Assembly (NCBI RefSeq): GCF_050947335.1
Contig: NC_134991.1
Span: forward strand, 7,750,001-7,814,000
Direction of reading: 5' to 3'
DNA from: Megachile rotundata
Lineage: Eukaryota; Arthropoda; Insecta; Hymenoptera; Megachilidae
Length of the DNA stretch: 64,000 nucleotides
The notes under the pieces are model-generated. The model was not told the DNA's origin and did no database searches. It was given only the letters and a program-made list of their open reading frames with translations. Positions within the stretch are counted from its first letter, which is position 1; each line of letters starts with the position of its first letter. Shown one piece after another: positions 1-12,900 of the stretch. The position numbers were made by a program, and so were the translations under genes.

Positions 1-875
1 TTATAACGCTCGATTTCATCTCCATTTTACCCAGGTGCTCAACTGTATACCAAGTATACATGGACCCCGAGAATTTGAAGCTCGAGGTTCAAATTTTGTC
101 ACGTGCATTCGATATCGAGTTGAAAGTCGTGTCCCATAAGCCTCGATTGATTTAGGGTTGCTCGTGGTTGAGATCGGGGTGTATTCTTGGTCGAAATCCA
201 GGTTAGAAGTCGTATAAATAGGAAGCTTCTCTGGAAATTATTTTTGGGATCGTTTCGAAAAGCATCTGATGATTGTTAATCCTAAATCCTATTTCCTTTC
301 GGGTCCTCTTGCTTCTTAATATTGCAAACGTTAAACGCGATTGCAGCGTAGAAATAGGAATACCTGTAACTTAACCGGGAAAGCTTCTCTAAGAATAACT
401 TGATTTTGCAGCGTTTTGAAGGGAACGGTTCTGTAGTCGCACGGTGAATTATATTCGAGAAGCGGTCGGAAATTTTGTGCTCATGCAGCTTCATCGAGCG
501 GTCAAGAATCGGTTACGCGTCAGCATTAATTTTCTTCGACGAACGATCCTCTTCAGGCCACGGAGGAAAAATTCTCCCCGTCTCCGAGGGACATTCCATC
601 CCGTCCCTTTTGCGGGATACATGCAACGAGACTCTCGTTCGATACACCGTCTCCCGTTCGATGGGACAACGTAGATATCGAAAATTGTTCGATTGTTTGC
701 GACGTAACGTCGTTAAAATTTGTCCGTTACACGATGAGGCGATATTGTGACGCGAACTGTTGCGAGTGATCGATAAATGGTTGAAGACCGGTCGACGCAC
801 CAGAAACCACCGTAACGTGTTCAAAGTACAAGTTGTTAGTGAATTTTAAATGAAACACCGAAGCGTGGAACGTAA
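1..875 (+). promoter_or_regulatory. Upstream region of the candidate HR3 first exon, with a TATA-like box
   Basis: A TATAAATA sequence lies at 213-220 and the stretch from about 430 to 870 is richer in CpG than the AT-rich surroundings. This is consistent with a promoter plus 5' untranslated region feeding the candidate coding exon that starts at 876. The short ORFs here (for example on both strands between 440 and 910) overlap one another and show no recognisable protein features, so I do not call genes. No transcription start can be fixed from sequence alone. Confidence 0.3.
213..220 (+). promoter_or_regulatory. TATA-box-like element
   Basis: TATAAATA followed by GG matches the metazoan TATA consensus. 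It lies about 660 bp before the ATG at 876, so a 5' UTR of several hundred bases would be needed if it drives that exon. A chance match in AT-rich DNA is possible. Confidence 0.25.
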
Positions 876-1019
876 ATGGAGGGAAGTCTCTCAACATTCG
901 GTGGGCCAAGTTGGGGGGCGGACAGTACTAGTCCTCAGCCACCGGAAACGACGAGAACGAGGGTGCCAGTGCAAGCTCCGAGTCCAGAGAATACACTTTT
1001 GGACGATCGTAGGCTCCAG
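876..1019 (+). CDS. Candidate alternative first coding exon of HR3
   Basis: The ATG at 876 is immediately preceded by an in-frame TAA (873-875) and opens 48 codons that end at a CAG|GTTAAT donor (1019/1020). The peptide starts MEGSLSTFGGPSWG and continues Ser/Thr/Pro-rich (SPQPPETT, VQAPSPEN) to LLDDRRLQ, a composition typical of nuclear-receptor N-terminal A/B regions. The reading ends in phase 0. The usual acceptor of the next HR3 exon (3761-3762) expects one carried base, but a second AG at 3766-3767 is in phase and would join LQ directly to the conserved IEIIPCK before the first zinc finger. Alternatively, an unseen small exon lies between. A longer overlapping ORF in another frame (850-1209) has no such coherent ending. 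No homologue search was possible. Confidence 0.45.
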
Positions 1020-1210
1020 GTTAATTCTATACGAGGTACTTGAACGTGTCACAAACTTGACATTTTATATTGTACTGTGTCAAAAGGATGAAGCTTTGAA
1101 TACATACTTCTTTCTGTCGTTTTCTCTTATGAACGCTTGTCACGAGATAATCGGTGACATACTCAGGTGTAATGTAGGGTGCTCAGATTCTTTTTCATCC
1201 ACAAAATGAA

Positions 1211-1625
1211 GGGTTATTGTAACTAAACGGGTGAAGGATGTAGAATTAATTTTAAAACAGTATCAGGCTTTATTGTTGCAAAGTATACGTTGTACCTGAT
1301 GTGTGACATATGTGACAATATGTGGACAATTCTCCAAAATTTAAGAATTATTGTAACTGAACGTTGTATAGGTGAAGGATGTAAAATTAATGTTAAAACA
1401 GTATCAGGCTTTATTGTTGTAAAGTATACGTTATATCTGATGTGTGACATATGTGAAAATATGTGGACAATTCTCCAAAATTTAAGGGTTATTGTAACTA
1501 AACGTTGTATAGGTGAAGGATGTAGAATTAATGTTAAAACAGTATCAGGCTTTATAGTTGCAAAGTATACGTTGTACCTGATGTGTGACATATGTGAGAA
1601 TATGTGGACAATTCTTCAAAATTTG
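1211..1625. repeat. 141-bp tandem repeat, about 2.9 copies
   Basis: The segment starting GGTGAAGGATGTA recurs at about 1230, 1371 and 1512, an exact spacing of 141 bp with only scattered substitutions. 141 is a multiple of three, so ORFs run through the repeats on both strands (114 and 122 codons). These are repeat artefacts rather than genes. Confidence 0.85.
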
Positions 1626-3762
1626 ACTACTTAGATGCTTGAGAATACTTCATTCTCTTGAAATAAAAAATAAGTTAATTCTTAACCCCACGTTATGCCT
1701 GAGTATTACATATTAAACGAAAAACTAAGAGCTAAAAAAATAATTGCAAACACTGCTTTACATTAAAACCTTTAAATACATCATGAATATTAAACACATC
1801 ATGAAAACTATTACTAAACGCTATTAATATCTCTCATTTTATACGAAAGATTAATGCATAACAAATATACGAATGCAATATCAGGAAATACATTTCATTT
1901 TATTTTATATTCCGTATTACACCCGTTCTTGTTTGCAAAAGATTTTATCCAAAGCGTACAATTACGATATGCAATATAATCCGCTATATCGGGCGACTCT
2001 GTTTTAAAAAAGAAAACAACAGAAGCCCCAGAGGGATTGTTAGAATTTTAAACCAGTCCTTTTCCCGTCTTCGAACCATGTAGAACATCTCATTGAAATA
2101 ATTTTGTTATTTTAATGATTGCATCCGGAATGCAAGACCACGGTCGCGGAAATTCTTGTCCCCTTATCGTGAAACTGTTTGTAACGAAAGAGAAGAGAGG
2201 AGTTTTATAAGGGAATTTTAAAAGTACAGTGTTCCTGTTTACCGCAAACAGAAGGATGCCTTTTAGAGACGATTTCGTCGGTTCGCAGAGTGCATCCGGA
2301 ATATGCAATTACAATATGTAACAAGAGCGGTATAATAGGACTCTTGATCGTATTTTTAGTACAAACACTATCACAGTGTTTATCGAAGGGTGAATTTTTT
2401 TTACATTTATTTCTAATATTTTTTTATACATTTTTATATTTGTACAATGTACAGAATTTAATAGTAATATGAAGTGATATAGTATTTACATTTTTATGCT
2501 TCTATTTGACATTTGGTATTAAGGGTGTATTTTCTTACTGAACTCTTTAATATCTGTCATTTGTTACATTTTTTTATAGTAGAAAATTTGTTGAAATTTT
2601 TCATATATCAATTTTTATGCAAAGAAAGAATTCATGTATATACTAGCTTATCCATCAGTTATTTTCATATTTAATTTTGTATAAGTAGATTTAGTATTAA
2701 GTACCTATAACAAATACTATGATAAGAACATGTGACGAATTATTTCGTTATACCCCGCACAACATGAAAGTTTCTTTTTAGCCTTGATTTTCCGACAGAA
2801 ACGAGCAAATTTATCTGTCCCTTATCACGTCACATTAAAGTGATACGAAATCTGGTGAGACCGTGACAGATAGCTCACGATGCATTTATGCTATAGTGTT
2901 GCATCGTGATAGAACTCGTTTATTGTGCTACAATCGAAAAGGTTATCCATAAGTACTATGGTGTGGAGTTAAATGAGGTGGGAATGAAAAAGTAACGGAG
3001 TGGAGGCAAACCTCTTCCTCTTTGATACGCTCTGTTATCGCGAAATGATGAAACGGTAAACAAACGTATTGACTCTGATGTCCAAACAGTTTGTTGGATA
3101 AAAGAGAAAAGAGAAAAGAGACAGAAGTGTACCTTCACATTTTTTATTATTAAATGCATTCTACGATAATATTGAAATATTCTATTTTTTGTATAATTAT
3201 GCTGATATTCAATTTAGGGTTTCACTAATTTTGTCAGAATCGATTTTATAGAATTTAAAACACAGTCGTTTTTATAGAACTGTCGATTTCATTTAAATGA
3301 GAACTCGTTGGAAATTTTAGAAATTATCAAGTATATTATTGAACGACAGGGTCAATGATTAAGATTTGCAAAATTGAATTTTTATTTGTATTTAAATCTA
3401 GCAATTTTGTCCTTGTACATGGTCCTTGTACAGTGTCCTTTGTCCTTTTGTAAGAACTAAATGAAATTAATTATAAATCGAGTTAAATATTTTAAAAGTT
3501 AAATATGCAGGAAATGAATGAAATTCGATATAATATTCTAGATTCAAATTAAAATTAGACTTGAATTTAATATTTTTAAGATTAAATATTGCAAGGACTT
3601 AGATATAAGAAGTCTCAAAGATGACAAAAATAGAAATGTACCTATAACATATGTGTTAGACCAACACCCAGCTGATAAATTGCAAAAAATTAATTGTAGA
3701 AGAAAAGTAAAAAATTTCTTCTACTGTATAATCCAACTAACGGATTTGTTATCTGTTTTCAG
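1626..3762. other. AT-rich non-coding stretch upstream of the DNA-binding-domain exon
   Basis: This is probably the intron between the candidate first exon and the zinc-finger exon. Most of it is featureless AT-rich DNA. A slightly GC-richer block at about 2730-3100 contains a perfect 10-bp inverted repeat (2875-2884 with 2900-2909). The final bases form the acceptor of the HR3 zinc-finger exon, a pyrimidine-rich tract then AG at 3761-3762, with a second AG at 3766-3767. Confidence 0.5.
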
Positions 3763-3990
3763 CCCAGATCGAAATAATCCCGTGCAAGGTGTGTGGCGAC
3801 AAGAGCAGCGGCGTTCATTATGGCGTGATCACCTGCGAGGGCTGCAAAGGCTTCTTCAGGCGGTCGCAGTCGTCGGTCGTCAACTATCAATGTCCACGGA
3901 ACAAGAATTGCGTGGTCGACCGTGTAAACAGAAACCGGTGCCAGTACTGTCGGTTGCAAAAGTGCCTACGCCTCGGCATGTCCAGAGATG
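3763..3990 (+). CDS. Hr3: HR3 exon: DNA-binding domain (both zinc fingers)
   Basis: The exon opens in phase to give AQIEIIPCKVCGDKSS. The eight zinc ligands are visible as CKVC and CEGC in finger 1, and CPRNKNC and CQYC in finger 2. The P-box EGCKGFFRRSQ is the ROR/HR3 type that binds AGGTCA half-sites preceded by an A/T-rich flank. It ends with GMSRD and one carried G at a strong GTGAGT donor (3991). The acceptor is TTTTCAG at 3756-3762. The tandem alternative AG at 3766-3767 would delete five bases and shift phase. Confidence 0.96.
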
Positions 3991-6900
3991 GTGAGTACAT
4001 ATCGTTAATCCGGAGGCTGACTTCTCCTCGGAGGACCTCAAGGTTAGCCTAGGACTTGCGTTACATACTTAACTCCTCTAACGAGTAACGTAACTGACTT
4101 ACTGAAACGATGTCACTCTCTGTGGGCAACTAATTTGCAGATACCACTCGATTGATTAATTATTCAAATTGCTAGTAAACGAGTATGATTTCATACGGTA
4201 TCCTCGCGTGTTTCGAAATATCTACTATTTTTACCTCTTTGGAATTTCGATTGGGAGTTTATTCAGGAAAATTTATTTTATTTTTGGGAAAATTTATCTG
4301 TTATTTTTACTCATTTTTGGTGTTTGAAATTGGACACATTCAGAGTGCAATTATTTGTGGTATAGACGGAGTTTTCTGTTATTTTTCGTTGTCTGGTGCT
4401 CTAAGGGGTAAAAGAGGGTTTCGGAACTGAAAGTTGCTTTTACAATCTTGACTCGGGCCATTCAGACGATAGGTGATTGAAGTACACATATCAGACATAA
4501 ACATATGAGAGAAGATAAATTTTCTACTACTCGATTCCTCAATTTGAAAATTTCTCAATCTCAAAACTTCAATCTTCCACATCCCCAAAATTCTAAATTT
4601 CTCGATTTTAAATTTTCACTTCACCAAAAATTTGAATTTTATAACCTTATATGATGCATGATGATGTCCCACACATCTACATGTTGATGCACTGCATCGA
4701 CACAAAAATTCTTAATTCACAGAACTTTTAACCCTTTCGCTATGGTGATTTTTTCTGAGAAATGTGATTATGGTCTTATTTATTATAATAAAAAGTCAGA
4801 TATTTTTATTTATAAAAAGCAAAGCTAAAGCCTTTCTATACAGTTTTTTATCCTTCCTTTATGTACAAAGGATAATACAAATGACAAATGTTATAACACG
4901 CCGTCATAACTCTTTTTTATAAAAACTTTTTAATCGCTATTAAAAAACTCTGTTGGTATAAAAGTGGGTTGGTATAAATAGCCGCTCTCAGTAATACAAA
5001 CACAAAATTTCTAAGCGCCTATAGGGGCCCACAGTAGCCAAGGGGTTAATTAAATCTTAAAAACTTGAACTCAAACGCTCAAACGTTTGAACATAAAATT
5101 CAAACGCTGTGACTTATGCGTATAACCATTTCGAGGTTTATCAATGAATAACTATTTTAACTGCAGTCAAGGAAGTTATGGTAGAAAATATATAGCACAG
5201 AATAGAATTAATTCACTGTTCGTTTTTAAGATCTTGTATTTAAGAAAGAAGATTTATCTTCAATTAGAGATTCGAAGAAAAACGCTGATAAACGAGTCGA
5301 CTGGGCGATAATAGTCACCAGAGTCACGCTAGGAGACCCTTGCAACGATGCAACAAATCACCAGCACCGATATGAAAAAGGAATTTCTTTGTTTCGAGCA
5401 TTATCGCGTGTTAAGTTACCCGACACGTGAACGTGTTCCCTCTGTGCTACGCATTTAATGCGTATGCACTTTCAATAGGGAATGTGAGTCTAGCAGCGAT
5501 CATAGATGAATATTGGAATTTTATAAATTTATCAAAATGTGGAAATTTGGAAGTTGGATATGGAGAAATAAGAAATGAAATCTGCAAGTTTAGGAATTTT
5601 GAAATTCAGAAACTTAAAAATTTAGAAATCTTGATATTCAGAAGCATGGAAATTTAGAAACCTTGAAATTCAGAAACTTAGAAATCTAAAAATCCTGAAA
5701 TTTAGCCATTTGAAAATTGAAGAAATGGAGCATTTGACAATTTGGGATTTCGTAATTTGAAGATTTGACTATTTCGGTCTTTGAGGATTTAGAATTTGAC
5801 AACTTGGTGATTTTTGGTTTTGAGAGGGTTTGATAATTTCGGTCCTTGAGAATTTGGGGATTTGTCAATTCCAATCTTGAGAATTTGGGGATTTGTCAAT
5901 TCGGACATTGAGAATTTGGGGATTTGTCAATTCAGATCTTGAGAATTTGGGGATATGTCAATTCGGACATTGAGAATTTGGGGATTTGTTAATTCAGATC
6001 TTGAGAATTTGGGGATATGTCAATTCGGATCTTGAGAATTTGGAGATTTGTCAATTCAGATCTTGAGAATTTGGGGATTTGTCAATTCGGATCTTGAGAA
6101 TTTGGGGATTTGTCAATTCGGATCTTGAGAATTTGGGGATTTGTCAATTCCAATCTTGAGAATTTGGGGATTTGTCAATTCGGACCTTGAGAATTTGGGG
6201 ATTTGTCAATTCCAATCTTGAGAATTTATAGATATAGAAAGAAATTCCAAGCTTCCAAATTCAAACATTAAACATCTATAAATTATCGAATTTAAACATT
6301 TCACACTTCCTCTTATAAATTTAAAACTTTGATACTTCTATATTCCCAAATTTCCAAAATGAATAGATTTCCGGTCCACAAAAGTACAAAATCCTCTAAA
6401 GAATTAAACTAAAAGTCCTCTGAAGAACTAAAAAATCTTTGCTTCGATATAAAAAGATAAGCATCAAAAAAATTCCCCTCTAATCGTTCTCCAAATCCAT
6501 TGACTAATTATTCGCAAGCAATCAATCCACAAATTCTCGAATTGCTTACGCGTTATCGAGATTATCTCCTAACAAATTGTATAACGCGTTATAAATTAAT
6601 AATTAGATACGAGATCGATGTTATCGTAGGATAATGATTTCCGGGCGTACACACAGTATTTCGATCGTTCTACAAGCTTTATCCATTTCCAGCTTTGCAA
6701 TCTCGCGAATTTATAGCAGATGCATTACCGTGACGACGTAGCTGATAAACATTCGATTTACAGTGGCAGAGAAAGCAAATCAGATACACGGGGATAATAG
6801 CGGCCACGCGTGCCGCTCGGGGTGTACGACCCTTTATCGGAGGCTGTCCATCCCTCCTCTCCTCCCAACACCCCCACACGCCTCATTTCTCTCTCTTTCT

Positions 6901-9900
6901 CTCCTCTCGATGTAGCTCTAGGCCTCTTACCGCGTTGCTGCACCTTATCGGACCGCGTACACGAGCTGTCTTGGACACGTTAACGACATTCGAGCGTAAG
7001 CAACTAGACCTGCTTTTCCGACTTCGCTTTAGCAGCTTGTTTTTAGGTGTTTCGACTGTCGAGGAATTTGCGAATCTCTTTACCGCGACATAACTCGAGG
7101 GATTGGTTTTATTGTAAGGGGCTGTTTCACTTTGAACTGGAATCTAATGACACTTTCAGGAATTTCAGGAAATTCTTTGATGTTGATTATTTATATCGTG
7201 GTGATGGACTTGTCTGATGTAATTTATGTAACAGATTTTTGTTGCAAGGTATGTTGTAGATTATTTTGGAAATATATCAAGGGTTTATATCAACAAATAT
7301 CAATTTATTCAATTGTAAGATAAAACTTGTTTCAATTTGTACAAAATTAGTAATCGAGTATAATACCAATGTCTGCATGATTTTAGCTACGTGATGGGCT
7401 GTTTCACTTTGAACTGGGATCTAATGTCACTATCAGGAATTTAGGGAAATTCTTTGATGTTGATTATTTATATCGTGGTGATGGACTTGTCTGATGTAAT
7501 TTATGTAACAGATTTTTGTTGCAAGGTATGTTGTAGATTATTTTGGAAATATATTAAGGGTTTATATCAACAAATATCAATTTGTTCAATTGTAAGATAA
7601 AATTTGTTTCAATTTGTACGAAAATTAATATTCGCTTATAATACCAATGTCTGCATGATTTTAGGTTATAGTGTTGTTCATATAATTTTGGTGATTTTAT
7701 TTGAAGTCATTGTTTAGGATTTTTTAACTTATCAACATATGAACATATAAACTGGGTGAACATAGTGTTGTAGATTATTTTGGAAATATATCAAGGGTTT
7801 ACATTAGCAAATATCAATTTGTTCAATTGTAAGATATAATTTATTTCAATTTGTACGAAAATTAGTAATCGTTTATAATAGCAATGTCTGCATGATTTTA
7901 GGTTACAATGTTGTTTATATAATTTTAGTGAATTTATTTGAAGTCATTGTCTATGATTTTTCAATTTATCTACATATGAACATATAAATTGTGAGTAAAT
8001 AATTTGATACATATGATGTTAATTTGATAGAATAATTGTGGAGGACAAATATTTGACCATTACGTCAAACCCGTACTGAATATTTCATTCAAAAAAACTT
8101 GTTTCGAGACATGATTATTGTACGGTTATTAATCTTCATTCCTCGAATACCTTCTGACTTGATGGTCTTTCTTTTTATCTCTTACTGGTTTGCATAGGGT
8201 CCGGTGTTTATCTTCTTAATAACATGGTTCTTTACTTAGGATGGAGAGTAATGATTCAAAAGGTTTAAAGTGATCTCAATTTTTCAACGCAGGAAGAAGT
8301 GTATCATAGTCTATTTCGTTCACTAATTTTTCCGAGTGAAAAGTACTTTAATACAGTCGCTGTTTTCGGGATTTTGTTAGATAAAATGGCGGGTTTGATA
8401 AGCAGTAGTCGAAAAGCAGGACGTTGTGGTCGCATCCGATAGAAATCGCAGACGTCTTTATTATGTTGTGGAAAATACGAGGCTCGTTAATGGCGTTATT
8501 GTTAATTGCGTGCTCGGATGATTCATGGTAGTAAAATGTCGAATCACTTCCTTCGAACAGCATCTATAATTGTAGAAACTCTTTGGGTTCTCTTTGCATT
8601 TTATTCAAATATCATAATGTAATCCATAACTTAATACGTCAGAATTTTTTACTTTCTTCAAATATGTAAGACAATTTGGTAACTTAATTGAATTACATAA
8701 TTAAATCAAATACATTAAATTGAAAGAAACATTGAACGATCTTTGTTAAAAAAATCAAATGCAATAAAAGCATTGAATTACACAATTAAATCAGATACAT
8801 TAAATTAAAAGAAATACTGTACCTTCACGATCTTCGTTAAAATAATCAAACCCAATAAAATCATTGAATTACAAAATGACTAACTTGACGTTGAAAATAA
8901 CAGAAAATACCAAAAGACAAAATCAAGGTAATTTCCAAAATAATTCCTATCAATTAACGTCAACTAACAAGAATAGAAATCCGAAATCCTTATTTTTACC
9001 AGCAACACATGCCCTCAAAATATGACATCGTTAAATCCTCCTTCCAGCAACACATTACCACGATGAACTTTGATCTCTTCATAAATATACAGTTTCTATT
9101 TTCTTTAATTGAAGCACCACGTGTCGCGATGTGAACGCAACACGCTTTCCTCCTGCGATCATTGACACCGAATCGTTTAACGGCCGTTCGAGAAGACAGA
9201 ATCGATATCGATTATCAATTTATCCGCGTTGTAGAAGGGCCGACGTACGTTCAAACATTTTTCATCGTCCATCATGCTTTCTGAAAAGAAAATACACGGC
9301 TGTTTAACAGCGTTCACCGCTCATTCATGCTCGTTCTTCTCCAATCTCGGTGTGAAGCGTTCCCACGCTTCTTCCTTAACCCTCCCTACCCATCTTCGAA
9401 TACAAAAATACGTTCTCAAAATCCGAGTGTCCAACGACTCGTGGACGTTCCTCTGTCGGGTCATTGACACCGTAGCATTCGTTCAATTCGAGCATTCGAG
9501 CTGAGGTGTGTTCTTCACCTCTAGTATACCCACGGAAATCTTGTTGAACGAGAGAACGTAGTCTAGAAAGAAGGAGAAGGGAGGTTCTTCGTTCCTTTGG
9601 AGACCGTAATCATTGTATATTGGTAAGATCTCAGGAGATTCATTTTAATGGTACTGAGATATTGGCAATATAGCATTCACAGTATTTAAGTATATTGATC
9701 GTTAAAAATTGGGAATGTGAAATTTGAGAAATTATAGATTTGTAAGTCCACGGTATGGAGTTTTGGAAATTTTAATATCTGTGGACGTAGGATTTTGGAA
9801 ATTTAAGGGATTTGGGAAAGTAGGGACTTGGAAAGCAATGAGTTTGGAAATTTGGGAATTAAAAATTTAGGAATGTAAGTGAGTAAGGATTTCGGAATCT

Positions 9901-12900
9901 TGTAAATTTGGAATCTAGGGAATTGGAAATCTTGAGAATTGGGAATCTAGAGAATTCCATGTCTAGGTTATTGGGAATCTAAGGAATTCGGCATCTAGAA
10001 AATTTGAAGTCTAGGAAATTTTTAGTCTAGAGATTCAGTGTCTAGGTAATTGGAAATCTGGGGAATTTCTAATCTAGGGAATTCGGTGTCTAAGTAATTG
10101 GAAATCTAGGGAATTTTGAATTATAGGGAATTGGGGTTCTGGGGAATTCGATGCCTAAGTAATTAAAAATCTAGGGAATTTTGAATCTATAGAATTCGGT
10201 GCTTAGATGAGTAGAAATCTAGGGAATTTTTAATCTACGGAATTGGGGATCTAGGGAATTCGGTGTCTAGGTAAGTAGGAATCTAGGGAATTTCGATTCT
10301 AGGGAATTCGGTGTCTAGGTAATTGGAAATTTAGGGAATTGAGAATCTAGAGAATTGGAGATCTAGGTAATTGAAAATCTAGAGAATTAGAAAACCTAGG
10401 GAAACGGGAATCTAAAAAATTAAAAATCTGGAAAATAGGGAGTGTAGAGAATTGAAAACTAAGAAATCGAAAATATAGGGAACTAAGAATCTAAAAAAGT
10501 GGAAATTTAAGATTTTGTAACTTTTGTAAATATAATCCGGAAATATAAAAAAATTGAAATCTGAATTTGAAATCCATAAAAAATTATGTCAACAATAATG
10601 CAAAGCGATATACGTGACAAACATGTTGCCACGCTTTGACCCGTAAAACCAAATCGATCCAGTTCAATCTGTTTTATCGCCCGAATCGCAATACGGAAAT
10701 GGTTCGTTCGAAAAAACTGGCAAGGGATGAATGATTCCCGATCGTCTACAGACAGATTTTACTGTATTTGCGTCGGTTGATAAGAAAGCCAGGCAGTCAT
10801 CTCGATGCAGCGTGCCTGCACTCCACGCTCGCACACGCTCAGCAGAAAGTGCATCGTGTGCTACCGGTGGCGCGCGCATACTCTTCCTGTTGTCATCTCT
10901 TTCTCGTTCCCTCCCCACATCTCTCGAGTCTCTCTGTTCATTCTTTACGATCCTCTGTTCTCTCTGTTACTCGTTCCTTCTGTTCGGTCGATCACCCTCC
11001 GCTCCAACCTCTTCGTCCGGTTCGAGCTTCTCTCTCGTTTTCCTCCGCGCTGTACGCGCGCGATCCCGATAGCGGTTCAGCTGATAGCTGACGTCGCGCC
11101 TTTTCTGTACCCCTTTCCCGCTTCTATTTTGCTCCTCCTTTTCCGCGACACCTAACACCCCAAATATTGCCGTCGCTATGGCTGTGTGAAATTGCGGGTG
11201 TCTTGTGCTTTTTTTGGTAGTTCAATTGATATCGAAATTTGGGTCTGCATGTACATGTATTGGTTCTGCATATATAGCCTTTATTAAATTAGATCGGTGC
11301 AAGGATTTGGAAATGTAAGTAATTCTACCACTCAATTATCTTTGATATTAAACCATACTTGCAGATTAAAGAATAAGAATGATGAGAATATCCAAAGTTT
11401 CACATAATCTATACTAACTGAATTTTTATTACGTGCAAACGTGTGCAACACGTAGCAATGCAACATGTAATACAACGCATGATAAGGCATCGTGTGCTGC
11501 TGCAACGCATAAACCATTATCAATAGTTCAACGAGTGCTAATACAATACGTGGTTCAATATGTGGCAATGCAATGATAATGCAACGCGTAGTAATGCAAC
11601 ATGTGATGCAACGGGTAGAATCATAGCGTGGAGGATTGCAACGCCTGATAATGCAACCCTTGGTAAGGTAATGCATGCAAATACTTGCGGCAATGCAACT
11701 CTTGATAACGTAACCCGTGCATCGCGCTAAAGTGCAATATGTGGAGTTACAATGATTGGCAATGCAACGCGTGGTAGTACAACGCGTGGTAATGCAATAT
11801 GTCGAAGTGCAACGCGTGGTGGTGCAACCCGTGGTACTGCAACTCTTGCAAATGCAACGCCTGGTAGTGCATCGGGTAGTAGTACAACGCATGGTAAGAC
11901 GATGCATCGAAATGCAACGCATTGCACTGCAATGCGTGGTAATGCAGCTCTATGTAATGCGGCACGTCGTAGATGCAACGCATAGTAATACAACGCGTGG
12001 TAGTGCAACCTGTGCTATTGTAACGCGTGGTACATGCAATGCGTGGTAGATACAACGCGTGGTAGATACAACGCATGGTAGATGCGACGCGTTGTAGATG
12101 CAACGCGTGGTATTGCAATGCGTGGTAGATACAACGCATGGTAGATGCGACGCGTTGTAGATGCAACGCGTGGTATTGCAATGCGTGGTAGATGCAACGC
12201 GTGGTAGATGCAACGCGACGTAGATGCAACGCGTAATATATGCAACTCGTGGTATTGCAACGCGTGGTAAATGCAACGCGTGGTATTGCAATGCGTGGTA
12301 TTGCAATGCGTGGTATTGCAACGCGTGGTTTGCAACGCCTGGTAAATGCAACGCATGGTATTGCAACGCGCGGTAAATGCAACGCGTGGTAGATGCAACG
12401 CGCGGTATTGCAATGCGTGGTATTGCAATGCATGATAGATGTAAAGCGTGATAAATGCAACGCATGGTATTACAACGCGTGCTAAATGCAGCGCATGGTA
12501 TAACAACGCGTGGTAAATGCAGCGCATGGTATTACAACGCGTGGTAAATGCAACGCGCAGTACTACGACGCGTTGTAGTGCAACCTGTGGTTTTGCAACG
12601 CATAGTAATTCAACGCATAATAGTACGACACGTGGTAGTGCAACCTGTGGTATTGCAACGCGTGGTGGTGCATCGCATGGTGGTACATCGCGTGATAATG
12701 CAATTCATTACAATTTAGTACAAAATCTTACATATTCCACGTTCCAAAAATGCACTGCAAAAACCCTCCATCTCTAATCCCAAATTACCATAAATTGACA
12801 ATTTCGGTCTATGACCCTGTATCTACCCTTAATCTATCTATTGACCCTTTCTATCACTCTCCTAACCTATCGCCTACCACATGAATTTCCAATTCCGATC

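Noticed and set aside
1223..1634. Repetitive 114- and 122-codon ORFs
   Set aside because: Produced by a 141-bp tandem repeat whose length is a multiple of three.
11332..12527. Long His/Arg/Ala/Cys/Thr-rich frames (up to 237 codons) on both strands
   Set aside because: They run through a 15-16-bp minisatellite whose unit lacks stop codons in several frames. Overlapping frames are equally open and no domain is present.
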